Notes: generated by a model not told the origin, from the sequence alone. DNA of 64,000 nucleotides from Burkholderia sp. L27(2015) (GCF_009765705.1 NZ_LMUX01000020.1:268291-332290), one strand, 5' to 3'; positions 44,187-53,352 are shown, counted from the first letter of the stretch. A program made the numbers and translations.

Positions 44187-45590
44187 ATGGCCGGTTTCAC
44201 GTTTACACGTCAAAGCAGGTACCACGGCTCGGTAGCCAAGATTGCAGAACAAGCCGGCAAGCTCGGCATCGAGATCTGCGATGTATCGGGCAATGTCGAA
44301 GAGGTTGCGAGCCGGGTGCAACGCCAGGCCGACCTCTGTCACGCGGTGCAAAATGCCGCCGTCTCCACGATGCAGGGCAATCAGCATATTGCGGTGGCGG
44401 CGCGCCAGATGCGTAGCGTCGCCGAGCAGGCGGCTAGCCAGGTAAGCGAGTCGCATGCCACCGTCACGCTTTCTCTGAGCGAAATCCATACGCTGGTCGA
44501 TAGCGTCTCGGTGATGGCGCGCGAAATCAGCACCTTGCGCGCTTCGCTGGCCCAGGTCAGCCGCGTCTCGGAAGAGATCTCCATGATTGCCCGGCAGACG
44601 CATTTGCTGGCGCTGAACGCGGCGATCGAAGCGGCCCGTGCCGGTGAGTACGGAAAAAGTTTTGCGGTCGTGGCCTCCGAGGTCAAGAACCTGTCCGGCA
44701 AAACCGAACAGGCCACCGCCCAGATCGAGTCGACGCTGGCGTCGCTGACTGCCCAGGCGGATTTGCTGATCGCCGAAAGCACCGCCAGTGCGCAGCGGGC
44801 CGAGCGTGTGAAGGAAGGGACTCGTGCGATCGGCCAGGTGGTGGGATTGGCCGGCGAAGCCCTTGCCGAACTGAACCGGGAAACCGGACAAATTGCACTG
44901 CAAACCGATCAGATCGAACGGCAATGCGGCGACCTCGAATCGCAGGTGCAGGAAATGGTCGTCGGCGTCGAGCGGTGCAATGCCAACTTCATGCAGGCGC
45001 GTGACCAATTGGGCAATCTGCTGGGCGTTTCGGAAACACTGATCGAACTGACGGCGGAAACCGGTATCGAAACGCCGGATACGCGGTTTATCAAGGCGGC
45101 CATCGCTGCGGCGAGCAGGATCGGTGCGGCGTTCGAACAGGCCGTGGCACGCCGCGAAGTCACGTTGGAGGATCTGTTCGATCGACACTATCAACCGATC
45201 GCGCGCACCGACCCGCAACAATTCACGACGCGTTATGTCGGCCTGACGGATCGCCTGTTGCCGTCGATTATCGAACCGGCGCTCGCACTGGATTCGCGCG
45301 TGGTGTTTTGCGCGGCGGTCGATCAACAAGGCTATTTACCCACTCATAACAAGAAATTCGCCCACCCTCAGAGTGACGATCCGGCGTGGAACGCAGGGAA
45401 TTGCCGCAATCGACGGATTTTCAACGATCGGACCGGGTTGGCGGCGGCCACCCATCAAAAGCCCTTTTTGCTGCAGACCTACCGGCGTGACATGGGCGGC
45501 GGTCAACATACGGTGATGAAAGATGTCTCCGCTCCCATCATGGTTGGCGGACGCCATTGGGGTGGTTTGCGGCTGGCCTATACGGCCTGA
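44187..45590 (+). CDS. Soluble methyl-accepting chemotaxis-type protein
   Basis: A 467-residue receptor with no transmembrane segment. The first about 285 residues are a coiled-coil signalling domain with the hairpin tip [41 protein letters not shown]. The last 170 residues form a conserved-looking domain: [18 protein letters not shown], then [28 protein letters not shown], then [33 protein letters not shown] cannot name this domain from sequence. The inverted order (signalling first, sensor last) is that of cytoplasmic receptors. Confidence 0.88.
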   Translation: MAGFTFTRQSRYHGSVAKIAEQAGKLGIEICDVSGNVEEVASRVQRQADLCHAVQNAAVSTMQGNQHIAVAARQMRSVAEQAASQVSESHATVTLSLSEIHTLVDSVSVMAREISTLRASLAQVSRVSEEISMIARQTHLLALNAAIEAARAGEYGKSFAVVASEVKNLSGKTEQATAQIESTLASLTAQADLLIAESTASAQRAERVKEGTRAIGQVVGLAGEALAELNRETGQIALQTDQIERQCGDLESQVQEMVVGVERCNANFMQARDQLGNLLGVSETLIELTAETGIETPDTRFIKAAIAAASRIGAAFEQAVARREVTLEDLFDRHYQPIARTDPQQFTTRYVGLTDRLLPSIIEPALALDSRVVFCAAVDQQGYLPTHNKKFAHPQSDDPAWNAGNCRNRRIFNDRTGLAAATHQKPFLLQTYRRDMGGGQHTVMKDVSAPIMVGGRHWGGLRLAYTA

Positions 45591-45726
45591 TTGCGGTTGT
45601 TCCGCGGTCGTTTTGTGATCGTTCCTCGGTCGTCCGGCGCGTGTGCCGTGGCCACGCGCATGGTCTCGGCGGACGGGGCGCCGCTGGCGTTTGGCCCAAT
45701 TTAGAGGGCTGCGCACGCGACCTCTC

Positions 45727-45732
45727 TATAAT
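45727..45732 (+). promoter_or_regulatory. Candidate -10 box in front of the Cys-hydrolase gene
   Basis: A perfect TATAAT lies 104 nt upstream of the hydrolase start. The best -35 (TTAGAG at 45701-45706) has a spacing of 20 bp, so it is weak. The 245-bp gap also has loose TCGTT-type repeats near 45600-45640. Confidence 0.35.
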
Positions 45733-45784
45733 GGCCGCTATCGCGCATGCGCTACCGAGGTCAGAATGGGACCATGACGGGCGC

Positions 45785-45813
45785 TGCATCCAGGCTCACA
45801 CGTTGCACGAAAC
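45785..45813 (+). promoter_or_regulatory. Possible third copy of the ECF promoter motif
   Basis: TGCATCC (45785-45791) is followed after exactly 16 bp by CGAAAC (45808-45813), 22 nt before the ATG of the Cys-hydrolase gene. Heptamer and spacing match the two motifs at 19.8 and 26.2 kb, but the -10 is CGAAAC rather than CGTAT. Low confidence. Confidence 0.3.
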
Positions 45814-45835
45814 GCGCACTACAGGATCTAGTTGA

Positions 45836-46708
45836 ATGGCTGACGAGGCAATTTTTTATCAAGGCAAACAGCATGCTGTTTTGCTGATTCCGGGGCTGGT
45901 GGGCACGCCACGTGAGATGCGGTTCGTTGCCCGAGCTCTGGTCAACGAGGGTTACACCGTTTCGGTGCCGGTCATCCCCGGCTATACGATGGGCAGTCGT
46001 GCCACGAATTGGAAAGCGTGGCTGGCCTCTTTGCGCGAGCACTACAGTGAATTGCGCAAGACGCACGAGACGGTGTCGGTCGGGGGCCTGTGCATCGGGG
46101 GAGCCCTGGCGCTGGCGCTGGCAGTGGAAGAGCCGAGCATTAATTCGCTGGCGCTGTACGCGGTGACCCTGAAGTGGGACGGCTGGGCTATCCCCTGGTA
46201 TCGCGTTTTGTTGAAGGTGTGGTACCTGACGCCGTGGCGCAATAAGTATTCGTTTTTCGAGCGCGAACCCTATGGCTTGAAAAACGAGGCGCTGCGCGCA
46301 CGCGTGGCCAAGGCCATGAAGCAGCACGCGGAGTCGGAAGTGGGCGAAGCTTCGACATCGATCGACCATATTCATCAGGCCGACTTGCTAACCCGGCATG
46401 TGAACGCGCGGCTCTCGCAGATACGTAACGACTGTCTGTTGGTTCACGGCGTGGACGACGACACCACCAGCCCGCGCAATACCTTGCACGTCTACGACAC
46501 AATCAGCTCGCCGATTAAACGCAAGATATTGCTCGATGATTGCTACCACATCATCACGATGGATAACGAACGCGAAATCGTCGCCAATGAAACGGTGGCG
46601 TTCTTTCGGGACAGCATCCGCCGGCTCAACGGCAGCGGACGGCCCTCGGAGACTCACATTATTTCGAAAGCCCTGCGCCGGGCACAACGCGCGGCGGCGC
46701 GGGCTTGA
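45836..46708 (+). CDS. Alpha/beta hydrolase with cysteine nucleophile
   Basis: A 290-residue hydrolase of the carboxylesterase/Est30-like kind: oxyanion region LLIPGLVGTPREMRFVARAL, nucleophile elbow VGGLCIGGALAL, acid region LLVHGVDDDTTSP and His238 in DDCYHIITMDNE. The nucleophile position is Cys86, where most esterases have Ser; the G-x-C-x-G box is the form seen in PHA synthases and in one intracellular PHB depolymerase. It has no signal peptide. The ATG has little ribosome site. The substrate is unknown. Confidence 0.85.
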   Translation: MADEAIFYQGKQHAVLLIPGLVGTPREMRFVARALVNEGYTVSVPVIPGYTMGSRATNWKAWLASLREHYSELRKTHETVSVGGLCIGGALALALAVEEPSINSLALYAVTLKWDGWAIPWYRVLLKVWYLTPWRNKYSFFEREPYGLKNEALRARVAKAMKQHAESEVGEASTSIDHIHQADLLTRHVNARLSQIRNDCLLVHGVDDDTTSPRNTLHVYDTISSPIKRKILLDDCYHIITMDNEREIVANETVAFFRDSIRRLNGSGRPSETHIISKALRRAQRAAARA

Positions 46709-46726
46709 ATAGGTTGGGGACCTAGC

Positions 46727-47881
46727 TTAGTTATTATCGGACCAGCCACCCGAGTCGTCGCTGCCGACATCGAAATTGCTGCCGCCGTCATTCCAGTCGT
46801 TACCGCCCTGTCCGAAGTCGACACCGGGGTCGGACGGACGCTGACGCTGGTCATCCACCAGCACGTCACGTTCGACAACCCGATCACGGCCGCCGCCCAG
46901 CATTTCTCCGAGCAACACGCCGGTCAGCAAACCACCGCCCATGCCCATGCCACCGCCCGGTTGCTGCACGATGACGGTCTGCGGCGCGGCATCCCTAGCC
47001 TGGCTGAAGCGGTCTGCCTCATTGGCATATTGCCCGCTGCCTGCCGGTTGCGGCGGGTAGGGGTCGGGCCGGCCTTCCACTCGCGCTTTCAGGCTTTCGA
47101 ACTGACGCGACAGCGACCCAAGTTGCTCGAACGCAGGCAAGTCGGTGGGATTCGTCGGGCGGCCTGAGCCGTCCCCGAGACCTTCGATCACCTTGAGCAA
47201 CTGGCTTTCCAGCGTTTGCGCTTCGGTTGCGAATAGCTCGTGGCCCTCCTGTGTCGATAAGCGAATATCGAGCTTGAGTGCGCGCACGCCATTGAGCAAG
47301 TCGGTGGCCTGCCGCAGTTGCTCGCGGCGACTCACGGTAGCGCGGTTTTCTTCGTTACGGCGCGCGCGCCGTACCCCCCACACCATCAGGGCCCCCACCG
47401 CGACCAATACCAGCACCAGCAAGATCATGCCGAAGCCTGAGCCATGATGCTCAGTCGCACCGGCGGCGGCCAGGGGCGCTACGGCCGGCGTCACCGAGGC
47501 GACATCCGCACGCGGCGTCACACCGGAGTTGGAAGCACGCTGCGCGTCGGCCCCGATCTTGCGTTGGACCTCGGCGAAGCGGCCCGGCTGTGCAAACTTC
47601 AACGCGGGATCGAGCTGCTGCGCCTGCGCGAGCTGCTGCAGACCGTCAGCGGGCTGGCCATTGCGATCCAGCACCTGTGCATAAAGGTAGCGGGCGCGGG
47701 CGTCGCGCGGATAGGCTTGCACCACCTCGGCCAGCATTTGCTGCGCTCGCCCGAAATCGCCCTGGTTCAGCGTCGTCTCGACTTGCTTGAGGGTCGGCGG
47801 CGCGGCCTGCGCCAACGGCGCGACGCCAAGCAAGCCTAGCAGGGCAGCACTGACAAAAATCCGCGAGAAAAGCTTTTTCAT
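46727..47881 (-). CDS. Exported TPR-domain membrane protein
   Basis: A 384-residue protein with a signal peptide (MKKLFSRIFVSAALLGLLGVAPLAQA). A TPR-like region follows (LKQVETTLNQGDFGRAQQMLAEVVQAYPRDARARYLYAQVLDRNGQPADGLQQL), then a transmembrane segment (GFGMILLVLVLVAVGALMVWGVRRARR), a coiled-coil stretch and a Gly/Met-rich then Asp/Asn/Gly-rich tail (WNDGGSNFDVGSDDSGG). It lies downstream of the PspA-like gene in the same direction (210 bp gap). I recognise no named family, but a link to envelope stress is possible. Confidence 0.75.
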   Translation of the reverse strand: MKKLFSRIFVSAALLGLLGVAPLAQAAPPTLKQVETTLNQGDFGRAQQMLAEVVQAYPRDARARYLYAQVLDRNGQPADGLQQLAQAQQLDPALKFAQPGRFAEVQRKIGADAQRASNSGVTPRADVASVTPAVAPLAAAGATEHHGSGFGMILLVLVLVAVGALMVWGVRRARRNEENRATVSRREQLRQATDLLNGVRALKLDIRLSTQEGHELFATEAQTLESQLLKVIEGLGDGSGRPTNPTDLPAFEQLGSLSRQFESLKARVEGRPDPYPPQPAGSGQYANEADRFSQARDAAPQTVIVQQPGGGMGMGGGLLTGVLLGEMLGGGRDRVVERDVLVDDQRQRPSDPGVDFGQGGNDWNDGGSNFDVGSDDSGGWSDNN

Positions 47882-48091
47882 GGCAACAGCCGGACGGGGG
47901 CGCCGTCCGGTTTCCGTAGAGTTGACGCGCGCAAAAAAGGAGCGCGACGCTTAAAAAAAGTCCGACACGACACCGTGCCGGTCAGCGTGGCGTTGGGCAC
48001 AGATTGCCTGCGCCTCGACCACTGACGACCCGGGGCGCAGAGCAGCCTCGAAAACGAACCACGAGGCTGAACGCTTGCCGGACCACACGGC

Positions 48092-48766
48092 TTAGCCGCC
48101 GCCGATCTCTTTTTTCATCGCCGCGAGGCGTTCGTCGATCGACGGTCCGCGGTTCAGGTCGGCGAGCTTGTCGTCGAGCGCCTTGCCGCTTTTCTGGTCG
48201 GCGGAGTTCAGTCGAGCGTCGCTACGTGCGTTCGACAGATTGACCTTGTCTTCCAATTTGTTGAAATCTTCGGCCAGGTTCTTTCCGCCGATCCCGCCCA
48301 GCGCTGTGGCCGCAGTGTCTTTGGCCTGGGCGATTTGCTGCTTGGCCTGCAGGATGTTCGAACGCGAATTGAGTTCGTTGCGGCGCGAACGCATTTCGTT
48401 GATCTGTTCTTTCAAATGATCGACGGACGGCACCAAGGTGTTCAACTCCTGGCTCAACGCATCGCGCTCGGCTTCCACGGTGGACTGGGCAGCCAATGCT
48501 TCGCGTGCCAGCGCTTCGTCACCGCTTTGCAGCGCGCGCTTTGCGCCATCCTGATATTTGCGGGCCTTTTGATCGGCTATATCGCGCTTGCTTTGTTGCG
48601 TGCTGACCTGCGCTTCTATCTCGACCAGCGAGTTCTCGGCGCGCCCGATGCTGTCATCGAGTTCGCGAACGATCTGGCGCGCATCGCGCGAAGGATCCTG
48701 CACCGAATCGGCGGCATCGTTGAGTAGGCCCTTCAAGGTTCGCGTAACGGTATTCAAGAGTGACAT
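48092..48766 (-). CDS. PspA/IM30 family protein
   Basis: From the ATG at 48766, which has GGGGA 6 nt upstream, the product is 224 residues and mainly coiled coil: MSLLNTVTRTLKGLLNDAADSVQDPSRDARQIVRELDDSI at the start and long Glu/Gln/Ala helices after. PspA proteins are ESCRT-III-like and bind stressed inner membrane to limit proton leak. No PspF or PspBC genes are in view. The C-terminal stretch GPSIDERLAAMKKEIGGG is typical of the short form. Confidence 0.92.
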   Translation of the reverse strand: MSLLNTVTRTLKGLLNDAADSVQDPSRDARQIVRELDDSIGRAENSLVEIEAQVSTQQSKRDIADQKARKYQDGAKRALQSGDEALAREALAAQSTVEAERDALSQELNTLVPSVDHLKEQINEMRSRRNELNSRSNILQAKQQIAQAKDTAATALGGIGGKNLAEDFNKLEDKVNLSNARSDARLNSADQKSGKALDDKLADLNRGPSIDERLAAMKKEIGGG

Positions 48767-49441
48767 GGAATCCCCTAAATTAAAAAGCAGCTCGGCTGGT
48801 ATCACCACACCGGGCCTCTGGCTGCAATGAGGCGCGGGTGTCTGCCATACTCAAGATGGTAGCGAGGTTAAACAAAACCAAGGGTCGCTACCACAATAAT
48901 TTGCGCTGCTCGCGAGAGGCGGTATGCAACTCCCGGACCTTCATCGAGTCTACACCACGCATTGCCGCAGCAACACCTGTCCCTATTGCGCTTATTAGCC
49001 TGAACACCCAAGCTTAAATGGGCGTTAAGGTGAGTCGCAGCCTTCCTGCGCCGCTATTGCACGGTTCGCAGGCTATGGCTGTAAATTTATATTTTTCAAT
49101 GACTTGGGTGACTTTGCTAAAGGTTATCAACAAGCCTATCAACAAAAAACGGGGATAACTTTGCATGTATCCGATGCACAAACGCCCTGCGCGCGATCGC
49201 GAGCCATGCGCGCGGGCATGGGGGCAGATGTCTTCGGGCCAAATCGGGCCACCCAGCGCAAAAAAAGTTATGGCGGTCCGCATGTTTCATTAAAATGCGA
49301 GTCTGTCATAGCTGACCGACTTTTCCACGAACCCGTGGCGTTTCGCTACGGGACCGGCCTAGGGTCGCCCGAATCGCAGTTGCGGTTCGTGGCCGGGGCA
49401 TAGGGTTTATCATGCCCGGCGTATCCCTTTCACCATAATTC
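48767..49441. other. Long intergenic region before PBP1A
   Basis: About 675 bp without a convincing gene. It contains an AT-rich stretch (49082-49100), DnaA-box-like 9-mers (49124, 49136, 49150), a TGCAT-N7-ATGCA inverted repeat just after, and small hairpins around 49330 and 49392-49420. The plus frame 49104-49403 lacks a ribosome site and homology I can recognise. Confidence 0.6.
49124..49158. promoter_or_regulatory. DnaA-box-like cluster
   Basis: TTATCAACA (49124-49132), CTATCAACA (49136-49144) and, on the minus strand, TTATCCCCG (49158-49150) are each one to two mismatches from the DnaA box TTATCCACA. A 19-bp A/T-rich tract lies just upstream. The gene context is not a known oriC. Confidence 0.35.
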
Positions 49442-51880
49442 ATGTCCACACCAAACACACCTTCGAATTCACCGCGTGATCCAGAACGTCGCAATGAGCC
49501 GCGCAGACGTTCGTTCCTGGCCAAATTCCTGCTCGGCGTGTTGGGTACGGGGGTTGCGCTGGGCGTCATCGGCGCACTCGTGGTCGGCTACGCGCTGATC
49601 GTCATGGAACCGAATCTGCCTTCCCTGCAGGCGTTGACCGACTATCGGCCCAAGGTGCCGTTGCGCGTCTACACCTCGGATCACGTCCTGATCGGCGAGT
49701 TCGGCGACGAGCGGCGCAATCTGGCACGGTTCCAGGATATTCCAGACGTGATGAAAAAGGCCGTCCTGGCGATCGAGGATTACCGCTTCTACGAGCATGG
49801 CGGCGTCGACTTCATCGGCATCCTGCGCGCCGGGCTGGTGGATTTGATGCACGGTCCGAGCCAAGGGGCTAGTACGATCACGATGCAGGTCGCGCGCAAT
49901 TTCTTCCTCTCCAGCGAGAAGACGCTTACGCGCAAGGTTTATGAGATGTTGTTGGCCTACAAGATCGAATCCGCGCTGAGCAAGGATCAGATTCTCGAGC
50001 TGTACATGAACCAGATTTACCTGGGGCAACGTTCCTACGGCTTCGCGGCCGCAGCGCGCGTATATTTCGGCGTCGACCTGAAAAACGTCACGCTGGCGGA
50101 AGCGGCCATGTTGGCGGGCTTGCCCAAGGCGCCGTCGGCCTACAATCCGATCGTCAATCCCAAGCGCGCCAAGATACGCCAGGAATACATCCTGAAGCGC
50201 ATGCTCGAGCTGAATTACATCACGCAACCGCAATACGACCAGGCGATCCACGAAGAGCTGCGCACCCGCACGGCCGGCACCGAGTTCAGCGTGCATGCCG
50301 AGTACGTTGCCGAAATGGTCCGGCAGATCATGTATGCGCAGTACAAGGAAGACACCTATACGCGCGGCCTGGTGGTGACGACCACCATCGATTCCGGCGA
50401 TCAGGAAAACGCCTATCAGGCCTTGCGCAAAGGGGTGCTCGATTATGATCGGCGCCACGGTTATCGTGGGCCGGAAGCCTATATCCAACTGCCCAACGAT
50501 ACGGATGACCGCGACCAGGCTATCGACGATGTGCTGACCGATCACCCCGACGATGGCGATATTACTTCCGCGGTGGTGTTGACCGCGACACCGAAGCAAG
50601 TGGTCGTGCAAAATCTCGATGGCGATCAGCTCACGATCAATCCCGATGGCCTCAAATTTGCGGCCAATGCGCTGAGCCCCAAGGCCAAGGACGCGGAGCG
50701 GATTCGTCCGGGTTCGGTCGTGCGACTCATACAGGATCAGAAAAATAACTGGAACATCATCCAGTTGCCGCAAGTGGAGGGCGCGCTCGTTTCGCTGACG
50801 CCGCAAGATGGCGCGGTACGCGCGATGGTTGGCGGTTTTGACTTTAACAAGAATAAATTCAATCACGTCACGCAGGCATGGCGCCAGCCGGGGTCGAGCT
50901 TCAAGCCGTTCATCTATTCGGCGTCGCTGGAAAAAGGCTTGGCTCCCGCTTCGATCATCAACGACGCACCGCTGTATTTCCCGCCGAGCACGCCGGGTGG
51001 CGAATCGTGGTCACCCAAGGATGACGATCAGCCGGAAGGCCCGATGACGATGCGCACGGCGCTGCAAAAGTCGAAGAACCTGGTATCGATCCGGATTCTC
51101 AATTTCATAGGCGTCACTTACGCACAGCAATTCGTCACCCAGCATTTCGGTTTCGATCCGGATAAGACACCGCCCTATCTGCCGCTGGCACTCGGCGCCG
51201 GGCAGGTCACGCCGTTGCAATTGGCCAGCGCTTATTCGGTATTTGCCAACGGCGGTTTCCGCGTCAATCCGTATTTGATCAACGATGTTACGGATTCGCG
51301 CGGCGACGTGCTTTCCAAGGCGCAGCCGTTGGTCGCCGAGTCGAGCGCGCCACGCTCGATCGACGAGCGCAATAGCTACATCATGACGAGTTTGCTGAAG
51401 TCGGTCGCGCAAGGGGGCACAGGAGCCGGCACCAATGTCCTGCATCGGACCGATTTGTCCGGCAAGACCGGTACCACCAACGAAGCGCGCGACGGCTGGT
51501 TTGCCGGCTACCAGCACACGCTGGTGGCCGTGGCCTGGATGGGTTACGACCAGCCCAGGAGCTTGGGCACGCGTGAGTTCGGCGCGCAACTGGCGCTGCC
51601 GATCTGGGTCGACTATATGGGCCACGCGTTGAAAAACGTGCCGCAATATCAGCAACCGGTACCTGCAGGCATCACCAATATCGGCGGGGAAATCTACTAT
51701 GATAATTTCACGCCAGGCAACGGCTTCGTGACCAATATCGGGGTAGGCCAGGACACGCTGGGCGTGCCGGTCGATGCCAGCGGCCTGCCCAGCGGCGCTG
51801 AATTGCCGCAAGCGCCGCCGGCTCCGCCTGTGCAAACCGATCAGGAACGCCAGCAAATCATTGATCTGTTCAGGCATTGA
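49442..51880 (+). CDS. Penicillin-binding protein 1A (bifunctional)
   Basis: An 812-residue class A PBP. It has an N-terminal membrane anchor, then a GT51 domain with catalytic Glu in IEDYRFYEHGGVDFIGILRA, then GASTITMQVARNFFLSSEKTLTRKVYEMLLAYKIE. The OB-like domain and transpeptidase follow: active Ser in PGSSFKPFIY (SxxK), KSKNLVS (SxN) and SGKTGTTN (KTG). It polymerises and crosslinks peptidoglycan in the periplasm. Length matches MrcA. The neighbours are not the usual pil genes, so it may be a second PBP1A copy. Confidence 0.95.
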   Translation: MSTPNTPSNSPRDPERRNEPRRRSFLAKFLLGVLGTGVALGVIGALVVGYALIVMEPNLPSLQALTDYRPKVPLRVYTSDHVLIGEFGDERRNLARFQDIPDVMKKAVLAIEDYRFYEHGGVDFIGILRAGLVDLMHGPSQGASTITMQVARNFFLSSEKTLTRKVYEMLLAYKIESALSKDQILELYMNQIYLGQRSYGFAAAARVYFGVDLKNVTLAEAAMLAGLPKAPSAYNPIVNPKRAKIRQEYILKRMLELNYITQPQYDQAIHEELRTRTAGTEFSVHAEYVAEMVRQIMYAQYKEDTYTRGLVVTTTIDSGDQENAYQALRKGVLDYDRRHGYRGPEAYIQLPNDTDDRDQAIDDVLTDHPDDGDITSAVVLTATPKQVVVQNLDGDQLTINPDGLKFAANALSPKAKDAERIRPGSVVRLIQDQKNNWNIIQLPQVEGALVSLTPQDGAVRAMVGGFDFNKNKFNHVTQAWRQPGSSFKPFIYSASLEKGLAPASIINDAPLYFPPSTPGGESWSPKDDDQPEGPMTMRTALQKSKNLVSIRILNFIGVTYAQQFVTQHFGFDPDKTPPYLPLALGAGQVTPLQLASAYSVFANGGFRVNPYLINDVTDSRGDVLSKAQPLVAESSAPRSIDERNSYIMTSLLKSVAQGGTGAGTNVLHRTDLSGKTGTTNEARDGWFAGYQHTLVAVAWMGYDQPRSLGTREFGAQLALPIWVDYMGHALKNVPQYQQPVPAGITNIGGEIYYDNFTPGNGFVTNIGVGQDTLGVPVDASGLPSGAELPQAPPAPPVQTDQERQQIIDLFRH

Positions 51881-51915
51881 AGACACACTGAGCAGACGCT
51901 GGGCGTTGCGTGGAG

Positions 51916-51940
51916 CCGAGCTGAGCTGAGCTGAGCTGAG
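51916..51940. repeat. 5-bp tandem repeat after the PBP1A gene
   Basis: Five units of (C)(T/C)GAG: CCGAG then four exact CTGAG, 35 bp after the PBP1A stop and just before the terminator. Confidence 0.9.
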
Positions 51941-51953
51941 CGATAGAAAAAGG

Positions 51954-51992
51954 AAAAAGCCCGGGAGCGTCAAAGCGCTACCCGGGCTTTTT
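51954..51992. terminator. Bidirectional Rho-independent terminator between PBP1A and fnr
   Basis: A perfect stem AAAAAGCCCGGG (51954-51965) and CCCGGGCTTTTT (51981-51992) surrounds a 15-nt loop. T runs lie on both strands, so it can end the convergent PBP1A and FNR-family transcripts. Confidence 0.92.
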
Positions 51993-52018
51993 ATCGACCG
52001 GCGTGCGTGGCGCTTGAT

Positions 52019-52816
52019 TTACACGGCGCGCAAGCCTTCGAGATCGAGAAAGCGAATCTGCTTGCCTTGCACGGAAATCAATCCCTCGCGCTGGAACTTG
52101 GAAAACATCCGGCTGACGGTTTCCAGTTTCATGCCAAGGTAGCTGCCCATTTCATCGCGAGTCATTCGCAAATGAAACTCGGTCGACGAGTAACCGCGCG
52201 CGCTCAGCCGCTTGGACAGATTCAGCAGAAAAGCCGCCACGCGCTCTTCGGCGCGCATGTTGCCAAGCATCATCACCAGCGTGGATTCACGCACGATCTC
52301 CCCGCTCATCAACTTGTGCACATGATGTTGCATCGCGCTGATTTCGCGACACAGCACTTCGAGCAAGTGGAACGGAATCACGCAGACAGAACTATCTTCC
52401 AGCGCAATCGTCGTGCCGGTGTGCGCACCCGCGTAGATGCCGTCCAGGCCCAGCAGTTCCCCGGCGATCTGGAATCCGGTCACTTGTTCGCGTCCGGTGG
52501 GGTGGGTCACTACGGTTTTGAACGAGCCGGTACGTACCGCGTAAATGTTTTTGAACGGGGCGTCCACGCTATACAGCGCCTCGCCGCGCTTGATCATCTG
52601 GGTGCTGCAAATCATGGAATCGATCTTGTCGAAATCCTCGTGCGTCAGGCCGGCGGGCATGCACAGCGTGCGCAACGAGCATGTCGAACAGCGCAGGGCG
52701 GGTTGCATGTTGGGCTTTAACGCGTGTGTGCGTGCGCCGATTTGAGTCGAGCTGCGCAGGGACGGTGCGATAGGTGATTCAACGGTCGCAACATTGCCAG
52801 AGGGGGATAAGGACAT
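52019..52816 (-). CDS. fnr: FNR/CRP-family oxygen-responsive regulator
   Basis: From the ATG at 52816 (GGAG 9 nt upstream) the product is 265 residues. Three N-terminal Cys (43, 46 and 52: CSTCSLRTLC) and Cys145 (SSVCVIPF) match the four [4Fe-4S] ligands of FNR. The cNMP-like core follows, and the C-terminal HTH (MTRDEMGSYLGMKLETVSRMFSKFQREGLI) has the FNR ExxSR-type helix. It should be active without oxygen and bind TTGAT-N4-ATCAA sites. It lies 17 bp downstream of the single-domain response regulator gene. Confidence 0.93.
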   Translation of the reverse strand: MSLSPSGNVATVESPIAPSLRSSTQIGARTHALKPNMQPALRCSTCSLRTLCMPAGLTHEDFDKIDSMICSTQMIKRGEALYSVDAPFKNIYAVRTGSFKTVVTHPTGREQVTGFQIAGELLGLDGIYAGAHTGTTIALEDSSVCVIPFHLLEVLCREISAMQHHVHKLMSGEIVRESTLVMMLGNMRAEERVAAFLLNLSKRLSARGYSSTEFHLRMTRDEMGSYLGMKLETVSRMFSKFQREGLISVQGKQIRFLDLEGLRAV

Positions 52817-52833
52817 GATGGTTTGCTCCAAAA

Positions 52834-53277
52834 TTAGTGAGTGCCTTCCGCTGTCATTGCCGAAGGCCCCACCGCCGCGGCGCTTATCCGTCGATCCGCG
52901 AGGGTTTGTACGGTATCGAGCACCAGGTTGAATTCATTCGTCTTGTCAAAAAAGTAATCTGCCCCGGCCTGAATCGATTCGTGCCTGAACTGCGCAATCG
53001 CGTAATTCGTCAGCACGATGGACACCGGCGCATGGGGCTTCGCCGACAACTCGCGCAAAACCGTCAGACCGCTGCCGCGTACCAGCATCAAGTCGATAAC
53101 CAGCAGGTCCGCTTGCGTTGCCGCGATTCCCGTCAATGCGCTGTGCGGATCCTCTGCCCATCCCACCACTTCGACCCCTGCCAAGTTGCTGAGCAACATT
53201 GTCAAGCGTTGCCGGATCAGCGCCGAGTCTTCGACCAGGTAGATCCGCAAAGGGGTGTGGACGTGTGAGGAGTTCAT
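52834..53277 (-). CDS. Single-domain response regulator
   Basis: A 147-residue receiver with no output domain: IYLVEDSALIRQRL at the acidic pocket, phospho-acceptor Asp62 in LLVIDLMLVRGSG, Thr/Lys in VLTNYA and FFDKTNEF. It is in one operon with the FNR-type regulator (17 bp gap), so it may relay or buffer phosphate from a kinase to anaerobic control. The cognate kinase may be the CHASE-PAS kinase at 54 kb. An inverted repeat (TGTAGG-N6-CCTACA) lies 76 bp upstream. Confidence 0.9.
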   Translation of the reverse strand: MNSSHVHTPLRIYLVEDSALIRQRLTMLLSNLAGVEVVGWAEDPHSALTGIAATQADLLVIDLMLVRGSGLTVLRELSAKPHAPVSIVLTNYAIAQFRHESIQAGADYFFDKTNEFNLVLDTVQTLADRRISAAAVGPSAMTAEGTH

Positions 53278-53352
53278 GAACCCAGTATTGCGGAAGGCAC
53301 TGGGAAAAACGATAGTCGCGCGCCGTAAATGATGTAGGTGCGCGGGAAGCTT

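Noticed and set aside
49104..49403. Plus-strand frame before PBP1A
   Set aside because: It lacks a ribosome site and a recognisable domain and covers the DnaA-box-like repeats; composition does not look coding.
48767..49441. Chromosomal origin of replication
   Set aside because: DnaA-box-like 9-mers each have mismatches, and dnaA, dnaN, rpmH, rnpA, repA or parAB genes are not in view. It is kept only as a candidate DnaA-related site.
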